A stretch of 64,000 nucleotides of DNA from Meandrina meandrites (lineage: Eukaryota; Cnidaria; Anthozoa; Scleractinia; Meandrinidae), in the NCBI GenBank assembly GCA_963693305.1, contig OY855906.1, forward strand, positions 31,772,991-31,836,990, read 5' to 3'. Positions 9,990-22,785 of this stretch are shown here, piece by piece (within the stretch, counting starts at the first letter, position 1; every line of letters starts with the position of its first letter). The position numbers and the translations under genes are program-made. A model generated the notes under the pieces. It did not search any database. It saw only the letters and a program-made list of their open reading frames with translations, and was not told the DNA's origin.

Positions 9990-12900
9990 ACGATGCAATG
10001 AGTAATAAAAATTTGTCTGTGATGCATGTATGATTCACTCTATGCCCTCTAATTTACCGTACAATTTGAAATCATTTTTAAAATATATTAAAATATATGA
10101 GGAAAATAACACCCAATTACCTTGGGAAATTTGCCACACATAGACTAAATAACGAATAACATCAACAGTGTTCCCATATTGTCAGCCATATTATTCTAAT
10201 TTTTGTTTTAACGTTTCGTTTCCATTTAACTGTGATAATTGTGGAAGTAGTTGCACAGAACGCCCATAAGTACATAAAACTCAGAAGAAAAGAAAGGTTT
10301 TAATCTCGAACGTGCTTAAAAGCAGTTTCATATTATTCCGAGCGTACAGAAAATGCAATTAGACGTGTCTTATTTTAGTTCTAGTCAAGAGGCCATATTT
10401 TAGCGTTGTGTATTAGGGACATGATTCAAAATCCATTTTCTTGACAACTATGGTAAGGAAAATTGTGAACGTCACATCAAACTGATTTTGTTGTAGTTAT
10501 ATTAGATCATTATGAACACACCGTCTTATATGCTTGCACGCGTTACATGCCTGGATCAGATCTACAACGCCGTGTACGTGGTGGACTACTTTGACCGTGA
10601 AAGGACAGGCTTTTTATTGCCAAAAACGAAAATAAAGTCTAAATTGAACTTAGAATCTAGAAATCGCTTTACAACGATCAAATGTGATACAAATTCATCA
10701 CCCGCCACGAGCGAGTCTTAAATCAAAATATAAAACTTCCAAGTGCAATGATTAAGCGCTTGCACCCTTGTACAACCCGGCTTTCATTTTTACATACGTT
10801 CAATAACAAGCTACAAATAAAAGATTTACAATGCCAATTTCACCAAACCCAGACGATCTGAGAAGAAACTTACCTTTTGATCTCGTTTCGAGTTCACTTC
10901 GCAAGTGCGTGATTCAAATGTACTCGTATAAATTATGAATGAAAGCGTTTTCTGACTTGTTTGCGGAAAGCCTGCCGATCTTTAATTAACGGAGGAAGTA
11001 AATGAAAGCAAGTCAAAGATTTGATGCCATTTTCTTATCAAATTAGAATTCAGACTTATACAGCCCATTGTATTCGTTGCGGTTTGTTTTGATCCATAGT
11101 CAGAGGATCGGATGTTTTGATTTTACGTAATGTTAGGTTTTAATTGGCAACAACTGCAAATTTCAGTTTACGCCTTTGCCTCGCTACGCACAATACGTTT
11201 GGGCGCCCTGAGCAAAACGAAGAAAAGAAAAAAAGTAATTTCATCCAAAGTAATCTAACTTGCTTGCGGCCTTATTAACGTGGCAACATCAGCCTATAAT
11301 CGGACTTCGACACAGGATTAGAATTCGAAATGACATTTCACCTGCAGTTTCAAAATCGTTCAATTATGAGAATCGTAGAACAATGACTCTTAGAAAAGCA
11401 GCTGCCTCTGTGACTTGCTCTATAAAGGCGCGCGATATGAGTCCTAACCTTGTTCAAATAAGCAAGCTAGAAACAAGTTTAATTGAACCGTTTTTTGTCC
11501 CAAAACTTGTAGCATTACTTATCCTTACGGATTTCCATGCATTTATTTTAATTAAATTTGTGAGGATTATTTTTTCGATTGTTTGTGGCACATCAAAACA
11601 GTATCCCTTGACACTCTTAAATGTGACACGTCACGTTCTTCACTTTTCTCGTATCTTATCACGATGAACAACAAACACTTGACAATTTCCTTCATTGTCA
11701 TCTGCGAATCTGATTGACGATGTGTCGGTATTAATAAATAAGGTTCTCAGTTTTTGCAAAAATGTACCGTTATTTTCGTGAAGACGTTCGGATAACATCT
11801 TGCAAAATTAAGCCATGAAACATTTGAGACGCAAGGGGACACATTGCTGGAATATGTCGCAGCGAAATGTATCTGGGACAAAAATCACAATGCCTGTTCA
11901 CTCAAGAAATGGAGGTGAGGCAATGACGACGACGGCGCCCCCGTGGACAACGCCTAGTGAAAACTGAATTTATATTTTACCTGAGAATCTCGCAGTTATA
12001 CAGATGTATTCAGTGCATCTATTGGTTTAAGAACTGCCTCCAGCTGAATATGTAAAGAAAAGCGTCCAATCTCAAATAGAAAATAGAAAATGTAGCCGCC
12101 GTGGCTCACGTTATATAAAATACGCAGAATTTAAAATACCTACTTAGGGAAAGTATACCTTAACTGACAACACGATTTCAATACAGTTACAGTCATGTTA
12201 ATAACCATGTCGTTTTGTAATTTAATTGGTATTGTAACTGTATCGTCAGCAAATAATAAAAAGAATACCTTAACTGACGATTTACCAAACAATAAATCGT
12301 TTTTACGCGTACGTTTTGAAGAAAATAAGGACCTTTTAATGCAGTTGTATAGTTTTCGAAAGAGTAAATATGGCAATGTTTCATAGTACATTTTCCTATC
12401 CCAATAATTATAAATGCCCTCTTACCCTCAAAAGTGCGTGGTTTACTTTCTTTTCATTACTTCCTGTATTTCAATGTTTCTACTGAAAACCGGCCGCTAA
12501 TAAAGAAAAATGTCAATACTTTCAGAAACCGCGGGGTGAAATTTGAGTAACTGCAAACACAGCTGGTAAAGGAATTATCGATGAGTTCCTATCGATATTG
12601 AATTTCATGCAATAACATGATTTTGGGAAGCCTTACGTGCATGGAGATCATACAAGAACAACAATCCTTTACCTATGGAACAGAACTAAAAAAAATATAG
12701 AAACCCACTAACAGATAACTTGATTACAAAATGGACAACTGACTAAAAACCGCAAGGCTCATATTTTACAGCGACTTTGAGCACAGCGTTTTATTTTTAT
12801 CCAGAACAACACAAAAGGACAAAAGTAAGGTTTCAATATTAGACAAAAGAGTTGAGAAAATTTTTTTTTATTAAAATCCATTTCTTTCAAAACTTATGAA

Positions 12901-13573
12901 TTGTAGCGATTCTATTTCCTAAGGTTAATGAGTAAAAATTGAAAAGCGCAAAGCTTATTACCGGTATTCTTATTTTCAATAATCTGCAAAACTGCAAGTA
13001 TTCTTCTCTCTCAAGATATGCTTCACAAATCACAACAAAACTTAGAAACTAGGTTGGGCATTTCAGGCCCAAACTATAAATTTCTAACATAAGGTTTTAC
13101 AAACATTAAAATATAATTTTTAATTTGGAAATGGTCCTGTACAGGCATTACGGATCAAAGTACCAATTTTTCCGGTGTTTTGAAGCAGACAAACAAAAAA
13201 GAAAACAAATTCAAAATGTTTCATCATTAAGCTGAACACGAAACCACGTACACACACCAATAGCAATTATTTCATCCGGAAACGGATTAAAAATATGATA
13301 TATATTGTAATATTTGCATAAAATCAATTTTTGCAACCAGTCTAGGTAAGTTACGTTATATATATTGCGTCAAAAGAACGCGCAAAATATGACACGTTAT
13401 TACAATAAGTAGAACAGGGCAAATATACGGACGGACAGCGGAGCAACAAAATGGCCGGACTAAACGACTCAAACTTAGTGGAAAAAACGTGGAATAATTT
13501 TGCTCATTGCTCGCATTTTTTCTTACCCCTACGGGGCTCGGAAAAATACTACGCAAGTCGCAAAATATCCGCG

Positions 13574-13605
<32 letters not shown>

Positions 13606-15730
13606 GTTGATTCCGATTCACAATGCGGATATATATTAATACTCCTTTTAATTTATAATTTGCTTCTGATTATTTTGACCAAATGGCAAATTCTCTACTG
13701 GCACAGCGGCTAATATTATTGGTTAAAAGTGAACTGACAGGGCTTAATCCTAGCAAGAACGTTTCTGACATTTGTAACAAGAAAAACAAACACGAGTTTC
13801 TAACATAAGGTTTAACTGATTGAAATTCTTCGAAGAGCGACTGGTCTCCTAGCGTAACATTATTAACCTATATTTTCCAAGATTAATTATTTAATTTCTC
13901 CTTACAATATCACTGTATTTTAAACGAGCAGGTGATGAGAATTAGGAAGACGAACAGCCTGAGGATTAAATCTTAGTGTACCACCGAATTCTTAGAGTAA
14001 AACTTTAAGGAAACGTCCGGCGATCAATGAAAATTTTTAATAAATCTGTCCAGTACTAAGTTATTTGTTGTTCATTTTGTTTAAAACTAAGCAGCGGTCC
14101 GAACAAAAAAGTTACTGAGAAAAGGTGATATTAAATATGATAATCTCTAGCAGTGGTCTACAAAAAGATCGCTTAATTTCTCTCAGAGGATTTAAACCGA
14201 CAAGGAAGTAATGATTTAGATCAGCCCAGTCGACGACAAATTCATTAGTCATGTTGTTTTTTTTTAAGTTCTGGACGAATCGAAAGCATGAGCGTGTCTA
14301 AGGCAATCAGTTGCGCCTTTTTCCAGCTGAAGACAACAGAATAATTGCAAATTATCTCCAGTTTCAAGTGTCCAGAAGGACAGTTATATCAGAACGCAGT
14401 CACAAAATCAAGAGAGCTTACCACGTCGCCGTTTGAGACAAAGACGAAGGCCACTACCAAATACTGCAATTCTGACCGAAGTCGATCGGTTGATTCCAGC
14501 TATGCTGGAAGACAGGGACACAAACTGCTTTTATCAATATGATTCTAAAGATTTCGCTTCGTTTTCTCTGAGGATGTGTTTTCTCCGTTTAACAGCGTTG
14601 CGAGTTCCGTGTTTGATCAGATGTGGTTAGTGACTTGTGAGTTGCCTGTCTATGATCGATTTTGAAGTGCCGCTGTCATTTTAATGAAAGCGGCGACAAA
14701 TTTGAATGCCAAACACGTACAGATGATTTAAAACTTTTATGTCACTATCCGTACAAAGTACACATTGCCTTCCATTAAAAGGAAGCAAGGCAATTGGTTA
14801 AATAAAAAATTTCAAACTGTGTAAACGAAAATTGCCTGCACGGTTTTTAAAATGATACACTGTTAATCTTATTTAACTAAGCAAAAAGGCATATTTTATA
14901 TCACGTACCTTAACAATTGCTTTACTTCAGCCCATTATGATCAAATTGACGGTTTTTATTCTAATCGAACTCACACTGATGAAATAAAATTAACAACATC
15001 TCTATAAATTTAAGAATCTGACCCCAAATTTCTTCTTGAAAATATAGATGCATTGTTTAACGGAAGTCATTTGATGAGAATATCGATAATTATCCTCTAA
15101 GATATTTTTCTGAATGTAACACCAAATTTTCAAAACTATATCTGAAAGAGAGATGTGTCAATCGAAAAAAAAACAAACATGAAATGACATACATTAGCTT
15201 TCAAGGGGTTCCTTCTCTAGTTACCGGAAACAAATGGAAACACATTGTTTAAACGTTGTTCATATGTGAGCCACTTCCACTTTGGTGCAGTATTTTTTGT
15301 TGGTATTTGTAGTCCGATAATACAAAGGAAAAGCATTTCAAGGTTATTTATAGTTTCCGGTAAAAAGGGGCTTGGCTTGGCCATTAACACGCCCAGTAGT
15401 CAGCCAAAAAAAAAAAAAAATGTAAAAAATGATAAAAATGATAAAATGTGTTCCATTTTTGCCAAGACTATTTTGCTACGACATAAGTTATATCATGTAT
15501 TTTGCTTTTCAATGTAGTTTTTGCATTCATAAGATTTTAAAGCATGGCAGTTTTTAGGACACTTGGCTCCACGACGTGCCACGAACGTAAATACGAATTT
15601 GCATGTAAAAAATGTAAATGTTGTTTGTAGTGGTCATGCACTTAGCTTCGAGATAGCTAGTTTTTCCACAATGAATTTGTCCTGTTATAGCAGACGCTAG
15701 CAGACCATCTTGTTTAACATTTCAAAACTT
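9990..15730. other. Gene-free, AT-rich stretch
   Basis: I find no exon, RNA gene or complete mobile element to support here. The open frames present lack recognisable motifs, and the longest (11260-11667) does not start with ATG. There is a 15-base A run near 15406-15420. Confidence 0.4.
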
Positions 15731-15733
15731 TTA

Positions 15734-16400
15734 CAGTTCGACCTCTATTAAGCGGCCACCCTCGGGACATTGAAAAGTGGCCGCTTAATAGAGGTTGGCC
15801 GCTTAATAAAGGTACAATATAAATTGGATAGAAATGGCAGTAATCATGATTCTATTGACTCTGTATAGCAAAATGCTTTTAAAACGTGAAAATATTTGAA
15901 GACAAATCCAAAATTCATTGTAACAAAGCATCAAGTGCATTTCCAGCCCATGCATAGTTCTAGCTCTAACACAGCGGGCACGTAGTTGAAATGTGCAGTA
16001 TTTCTCCGGGTTGATAATGTAAGATAAGATAAGATAAAAACTTTATTACCGTGTCAGAAACATATGCGAAATAAGATAAAAACTTTATTACCGTGACAGA
16101 AACATATGCGAAATATCTTTGACAAGTTCCTTAGGCCTGCAGTTCTTGTTTCCTTGTTGTATCATCTGTCACCATTTCGCTTGGAAAGATAATTTGCTGG
16201 CCGCTTAATGGAGGTAAAAAACCATATAAATAATACACTTGCGACAGCAAAAAGGTGGCCGCGGCCGCTTAATGGAGGTGGTCGTTGAATAGAGGTATCA
16301 AATACAGCAGTTTACTGACAAATAAATTGGGACTTTGGAAAGTGGCCGCTTAATGGCGGGTGGCCGCTTAATAGGTGGCCGCTTAATAGAGGTCGGACTG
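15734..16400. mobile_element. pogo/Tigger-like non-autonomous element with TA target site
   Basis: The ends CAGTTCGACCTCTATTAAG and, inverted, CAGTCCGACCTCTATTAAG continue into GCGGCCAC, and both are bordered by TA (15732-15733, 16401-16402). CAGT...GACCTC termini and TA target sites are usual for pogo/Tigger elements. A unit like GGCCGCTTAATRGAGGT recurs about seven times inside, mostly near the right end, as a degenerate minisatellite. No transposase frame is visible. Confidence 0.8.
16018..16122. repeat. About 50 bp tandem duplication with GATAA motif
   Basis: AAGATAAGATAAGAT is followed by two copies of a block running from 'aaaactttattaccgtg' to 'catatgcgaaat'. It lies inside the pogo-like element, so it is a secondary insertion or expansion. 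The (AAGAT)n/actttatt pattern resembles a LINE/SINE 3' tail, but no body is attached. Confidence 0.6.
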
Positions 16401-16409
16401 TATTAAAAT

Positions 16410-17290
16410 ATGGACTTAAATTGTACCAACGGACCTAAATACACTGTTATAAGTTAATTTATTTTTTAAATGCTACTCTGTTTTGATATTCCAACAAGAC
16501 TAAATGCAGAAAAACGGGCAAGATAAAATTTTTGTCATATTTGACCCACTTCTTTCATAATGTATTCCTCTGATCCCTCTGATATCGTGGCTTATTTGAC
16601 AACGACAAACAGATGACCGTAAGGCTAATGTTCATTTCAATCGAATTGCCTGACGACCAAAACGTGGATAAGGCATCGAAGTGTCACGTTTTCCTATTTA
16701 AATCATTTGGTTTAGTACATTATTCTCTGTCCATAAACGATTCGCGCTTCTTAAAAAAATACGTATTCCTGCTCGTAGGGAGGACGTCTGTATAATTTTC
16801 GTAATCTTTACTGCTTTAAACCATTATATTGATGATTACATCTCTTAAAGATAACATACAAGACTAATAATACATGAAAGTACATGGCGCCTTTGAAAAA
16901 AGGCGAAGTTTTTAGAACAAGAAGGAGAATAGCAACGAATTTATATGTGGACATATAATCGTTGGACTTTGTTACTTGTGAACAAAATGCGCACAATGAA
17001 AAGAGAACTCAAAAGTAACTGTACGGAAGTATTTAATGTTCTATGTTACTATGCACTTCTCGGACGCGATCCAAAAAAAAAAAAAAACATCACAAACCTG
17101 GTTTTTTTTTTTTGGTATGTTGCATGACACGAGTTTTGACTACATAGCATGTGCGCTAATATCAGTTTTAATACTAGGAGATTGTGGTTCGTCGTCAATG
17201 TTTTTTTTCCTGAGATTTAGAATAGTAGTTTATTCCGTTCGCAGGGCTCAACCCTTTCAAATATGAATTCCCCTCACTAATATCATCCAT
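16410..17290. other. No gene seen
   Basis: Only short frames without motifs and homopolymer runs (A near 17072, T near 17101). Confidence 0.35.
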
Positions 17291-17295
17291 TTCCG

Positions 17296-18617
17296 TTTAA
17301 GAGCCAATGTTACCAACGGTCAGACAAAAGACGGCAAGTGTCGAAAAATGGATTTCGCTTATATTCTTACCATACGTAGGTCTTTGTGAGAAACAAATAC
17401 CAGTATACTTAGTTTGGCTGAATATCGATTTGTTTTCGAGAAAATCGATAATCCTTGAGCTTTCGGAGCTCAAGATTTATGCCGAGTTTCGTAGCTTCGC
17501 GTGAAAAAATAAAGTACTCTGGAAGGAAAATACCGGCCAAATGTTGTAGAATGACATCAAATGAGTACGTGGAAAGCAATTTTAGTCCTTCGTGTCCTTT
17601 TATTTACAAAATATAATTAAATTTATTTGACACACTTTTAATAGGGTTCAAAATTGGTCAAACTTATCGTCTAATTTAAGTATGTGCGAAGCGAAATAAT
17701 TGGTCAAAAATTCGGTATTTGCAAGTCAAAGGACTGTTCTTTACGACTTAAGAAGGATTAGCTGGGGAAATGATTTCGTGCGATGTTTTCGAATTTCGAA
17801 GTTGCCTAAAATTCGTCAATTAGTAATCGTGGAGATACCGCCGTTTATGTAAACATTTCACGCAAAGGTTGAATTCTTCAATTCCCGACGCGAACTTAAC
17901 TGTGTCTAATAAAAACGTAGACATGCTTACCTTGATGTTGCTGAAGCATTTTAAGCGTTGTATTCTTCATTCACGAGAAAACCCAAGCCCGCGGTGAAGT
18001 TAGTTAAACGATTTTCTTGACGCCATGTGTCATTAATTTCCTCGTCTTAAAGTGACATCTCTTTTTCATTCCTTGTTGAAAATTAAACACTCCAGTCTCA
18101 AGTGATCAACGTAGCAGCCATGCATAGTATTTTTGCTTCAAATCAGCTTCGAACTGAGAAGCAGAGGAAGATAAACCGGTTCAGGAGACAAACCGTCATT
18201 TCAAAAACCGCCATTTGTCCCGTGGCAGCTAATTTATTCACAAGGGCAATTTCACCTGAAATTGACAACCACTGCCGTGACAAAGTAAGAAGCAAGCACC
18301 GTACCTTTTTGGTATCTGGTTAAGGTATTTTGTTGTTATTATTTTAATTTGAGCTTAAAATTGCACACAGTTGGACTGACCAGAAAAAGAAATTTAAGTC
18401 AGTTCAAATAGACCACCGTTTGCAAAAAGGTTGTGTGTAAACGCCTTTTACTTCTGTGCCGGAAGTGCTTCGCTTTTCCTTATTCAATTCATATCGTTAT
18501 TTTCCAAGATCTTCCTTTTTAGATTAAAGCAACAAAGAGATAAAAAAGCTTTATTGCTGCCGTTTGATCACTCTACAGTCAATATTCAAGAATCATCCCC
18601 TGGAGTCCAGCCTGAAT
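17296..18617 (+). repeat. Left arm of a 5.4 kb inverted-repeat structure
   Basis: This arm matches the reverse complement of 21400-22737 along its length with modest indels. Landmarks shared by both arms: TTTAAGAGC at the outer tip, 'gaaaaatggatttcgct', 'ctttgtgagaaacaaat', 'aatgttgtagaatgaca', 'cgcaaaggttgaattctt', and 'ccagcctg' at the inner tip. A 65-codon open frame (17307-17504) is shared with the other arm (22521-22727, minus), but sequence identity alone explains that. Confidence 0.85.
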
Positions 18618-20769
18618 AAGTTTCAATAGGGGGATGCAGTGCATGGGAGGGTGCCCAACATCAACACGGCCCTGGTAATTAGCCTTGTAATTCAGTTATG
18701 CGAAACACTTTAAATAACGAATACGTCTAGCCTGTGAGTCGGAAGTTGACATATTTCACGTTAGACGGATTGTCCCTGACTCTTTTTACATTGTTTCGTA
18801 GACGTTTCGGCTATAAATACTTAAGCCTAATAAATGCGAGTTCGTTGTTACGCGCTGTTTGAATGTATCGCGAGGGTTGCGCGGGTGACCATAAGCGCTA
18901 ATGGGGATACGAAATTGGTTCAAGTCCTGAGAAGGGTAATGTGTTAAGTCGTAACAGCGATATTTTTCACTTCAACAACAACTGTAGGGCACGGAGCTTC
19001 CCGGTGTTGTGGTCTGGTCTTTACCCATTGTACCGTTGTACTGCTGAAATGCTCGGAGACATTAGCTCTGTAAAAGCTACTCTATAATCCGAGGGTAAAT
19101 AAAGTATTCACTTCACAACTGTGGCAAACATAAGTGCAAAACGACAAGGCGACGACCTTGTATGCAACAAGGTTAGAGCATGGTGCTGGTGTTGCTAGGA
19201 AGCCGCTGGGAACGTTTCCAGTAAAATATTTAAGATCCTGCCTGATATGCGAGACTTTTGCAACTCAGTGGAAATGGATGTGTTCTTTCTTTCAGGGAAG
19301 CGAAAGCAACCATAATTCAGCTACAAGACACTGACAAGAGAATTTTGAAGTCAGATGTAGTCAGTGCAAAGGAAATAAATGAGGTAAATTCAGGCCCTTA
19401 GGGTGGATTCTGTTGAGCGGGGTTCTTTTATGTTGTGGGAAGTATTTTAGCGCCGGAGGCGCTTGCACGAGTTCCGAAGGAACGAGCCTCTGGGGGGTCT
19501 TCGTGCTTGCCCTCCCAGAAAAGTTTGCAAATTTGGGTTCCCTCAAGTGCCACTTCCTGCATTTTGACATCATTTCTGAGGTGGGGTGCATTTTCATCAA
19601 CATTTATTAAGTTGATAAAATCTTGTAAGACATCACATCAATTATAAATAAAAGCCAAAATAAATACAAAATATGTACATATGCATAAATTACATAAAAG
19701 TGATTTGTCGAAATAGCAGGATAATTAAAAAATAATTCTTAATTATCATGATTATTAATATTTGCCTTCAATATTAGCTCTTTGGAAAGTAATTTCCATT
19801 CTAAAAAATCTCTGAAATGTTCAGAATTAATGAGTGTATGCGTTTAGACAGTTTTAAAAGCACAAATATTAAAATAACATGCAGGGTGGATGAGTGCACA
19901 AGACTGATCGAAAGAATGATGAATTATGATGAATTATTTGAAAACGACCAATCAATCCAAAAGATTAGAACTTCTCACTATAGTGCCAAACTGTTGCGGC
20001 TTCCACCGATAATCCTGGCAAGGAAGGTTGTCGTCCGTGTAATCGACCGGTCACAGTCGTTTGATTGTTTCAACCACCCCCACCCCCCCCCCCCCCCCCA
20101 CCGTACGGGATTGGAATCAGATTCCCAAGCAGTCCTTTATACGCGGCAATTTTTAGGAGTATAATATTTGGCTGGTGATTGACCTTAGTGTAATCAGTGC
20201 AAGAATTAGCACAAAAGACGTCTATCTATGTAATGAGCAATGCCGAGGAACCAAAACGCGTTTGGTTATAAATGATAGCATTTTGTTGTCGAGGTTTTGT
20301 ATTTATGCTAATGATTATTTTAGTCGTGAGGTAAGCAAAGCCTATTTAATATGCCGGCCCACCTGATCGGAACAGCTATAGCCCAGGTCATTATTTCCTG
20401 TGATACCAAAAGAAACACTACCGTTTTACTAGCTACTCTGCCCTAGTAGCTAGTAGCAGGGTAAAAATACGAAGTTTAGGTATTCTAGAGTAAAACGTCG
20501 TTGCGTTTTTTGAAACGTCGTGTGAATATAGAATGGTATTTATTTGCACATGCCTGAGCTGGCGTCACCACACGTCCAGCGAGTGGGGGTATTTGATGAC
20601 ATTCAATGTTCACGTTTCCCGATTCTCTGAGTGAGGTATAATATGGAATCGTTGACTCACTTAAATCCGTTCTACAGCGGGTGATTATGACCACTATGGG
20701 TATTTGTTTTGCTTACAGCCTAGAACAAACCAGCGAGCTATGAAATGTGAAATGAAACTTGTACTAATA

Positions 20770-21243
20770 CATCAGTCAATTCCAGCAGTGCCCATCCCCC
20801 CTGGGCAACCCCGGGGCATTTCCTAATGTTGCCCGTCCCGGGGGTGGGGCATTTGCGTACCTCGGGTTGACCCCCGGGCATTTGACACGTGGTTTCGAAA
20901 CCGAGGAGTGAGTCGCGTATTCGTGATGGAGGCGTTTATAGGCCAAGACGTGGACTACGTTGCAGATTAGCTAGTCCATGAAGGACCAGAGAAGCTCCTG
21001 GATGTTCATGGATGTTTTTAAAGGTATATTTTCTGAATTTTAGATATTTCTTCATTGTCAAGAAGCAACAACTTGTATTATATTCTTATATCACCTATCG
21101 AGAGACTGAAAACAATCAACCCGGGAGCGGGGCATTTGCCCGGTTCCCTCATCCCCACCCCGGGGAATTTGCCAAAGAAATGCTAATGCCCGGGGGTTAG
21201 CCCGGGGGGGGGGGGGGATGAGCACTGCTGGAATTGACTGATG
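20770..21243. mobile_element. 474 bp MITE with 22 bp TIRs and G/C runs
   Basis: The ends CATCAGTCAATTCCAGCAG(TGC) are perfectly inverted. Inside, near-symmetric GC-rich blocks ('ccccggggcatttcc', 'gggaatttgcc', a 14-base G run at 21204-21217) enclose an AT-rich core. No clear TSD. Confidence 0.8.
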
Positions 21244-21370
21244 CATAATGCAGTCTTTATATGTAATTGTTGTCTAAACGTTATGTGAACGCAGTACTAT
21301 TTTTGCAAGTGAGGAGGCGAGGCAACTGCCTCACACCGCAGTTCAGGCGGGGACACCTTCTCCACCGCTA

Positions 21371-21393
21371 CCCCCCCCCCCCCCCCCCCCCCC
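21371..21393. repeat. 23-base C homopolymer
   Basis: The longest G/C run in the window. It sits just outside the inner tip of the right arm at 21400. Confidence 0.9.
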
Positions 21394-21399
21394 GATCAT

Positions 21400-22737
21400 A
21401 TCCAGGCTGGATTCTACAGGATGATCTTTGAGTATTGACGGACGGCCGATCTAACGGCAACAATAAGACTTTTATTTTATCTCTTTTTGCGTTTCAACTT
21501 AAAAAGGAAGTGCCATGATATGAATTTTAAAAGTGAGGAAAAGCGAAGCAACTCAACAGAAGAACTTCCGGCCCGGAAGTAAAAGGCGTTTACACGCTTT
21601 TGCAAACGGTGGTTTATTTGAACGATTGAAATTTCTTTATCTGCTCAGTCTACTAACTATGGTCCAGCTGTGTGTCATTTTAAGCTCAAATTTAAATAAC
21701 AACAACAAAATACCTTAACTAGATACCAAAAAGGTACGGTGCTTGCTTCTTACTTTGTCACGGCAGTGGTTGTCAATTTCAGGTGAAATTGTCCTTGTGA
21801 ATAAATTAGCTGCCACGGGACAAATGGCGGCTTTTGAAATGAGGGTTTGCCACTGAACCGGTTTATCTGCCTCTGCTTCTCAGTTCGAAGCTGATTTAAA
21901 GCAAAAATACTATGCATGGCTGTTACGTTGATCACCTGGAGTGTTTAATTTTCAAGAACGAATGAAAAAGAGATGTCACTTCAAGACAAGGAAATTAATG
22001 ACACATGGCGTCGAGAAAATCGGTTAACTAACTTCACCGCGGCTTGGGTTTTATCGTGAATGAAGAATACAACGCTTAAAATGCTTCAGCAACATCAAGG
22101 TAAGCATGTCTACGTTTTTATTAGACACAGTTAAGTTCGCGTCGGGAAGAATTCAACCTTTGCGTGAAATGTTTACATAAACGGCGGTATCTCCACGATT
22201 ACTAATTGACGAATTTTAGGCAACTTCGAAATTCGAAAACATCGCACGAAATCATTTCCCCAGCTAATCCTTCTTAAGTCGTAAAGAACAGTCCTTTGAC
22301 TTGCAAATACCGAATTTTTGACCAATTATTTCGCTTCGCACATACTTAAATTAGACGATAAGTTTGACCAATTTTGAACCCTATTAAAAGTGTGTCAAAT
22401 AAATTTAATTATATTTTGTAAATAAAAGGACACGAAGGACTAAAATTGCTTTCCACGTACTCATTTGATGTCATTCTACAACATTTGGCCGGTATTTTCC
22501 TTCCAGAGTACTTTATTTTTTCACGCGAAGCTACGAAACTCGGCATAAATCTTGAGCTCCGAAAGCTCAAGGATTATCGATTTTCTCGAAAACAAATCGA
22601 TATTCAGCCAAACTAAGTATACTGGTATTTGTTTCTCACAAAGACCTACCTGTAGTAAGAATATAAGCGAAATCCATTTTTCGGCACTTACCAAGAATTT
22701 TCGATATTGTTTGATTCTTGTGAACATGTGCTCTTAA
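21400..22737 (-). repeat. Right arm of the 5.4 kb inverted-repeat structure
   Basis: Reverse complement of 17296-18617. Its outer tip, GCTCTTAAA, meets the TAA target site of the next element (22738), so that element inserted at or against the arm's end. Confidence 0.85.
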
Positions 22738-22785
22738 AGCCCTGGTCAAACGGCCCATGATAGTCGGTGCGGATAGTGGCAGCTA

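Larger units (their letters stand above)
18618..21399. other. Spacer of the 5.4 kb inverted repeat
   Basis: About 2.8 kb between the arms. It holds a GC-rich repeat-like patch (19433-19600, with 'gcgccggaggcgc' and 'gttccgaaggaac' mini-hairpins), a 17-base C run (20083-20099), the MITE at 20770-21243, and a 23-base C run (21371-21393). The frames at 19134-19334 and 19817-20164 show no motif I recognise. No transposase is evident. Confidence 0.5.

Noticed and set aside
11260..11667. 135-codon plus-strand open frame
   Set aside because: It begins with TTG, not ATG, and shows no recognisable domain, signal peptide or repeat; chance frame in eukaryotic DNA.
12183..12244. Possible tiny TA-flanked element (CAGTTACA ends)
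   Set aside because: Only about 8 matching terminal bases in AT-rich sequence; not distinguishable from chance.
13081..13815. Direct repeat of TTTCTAACATAAGGTTT about 0.7 kb apart
   Set aside because: Short, AT-rich and with no shared flanks; probably coincidence.
17307..17504. Conserved 65-codon frame present in both inverted arms
   Set aside because: The arms are almost identical DNA, so a shared open frame is expected without selection.
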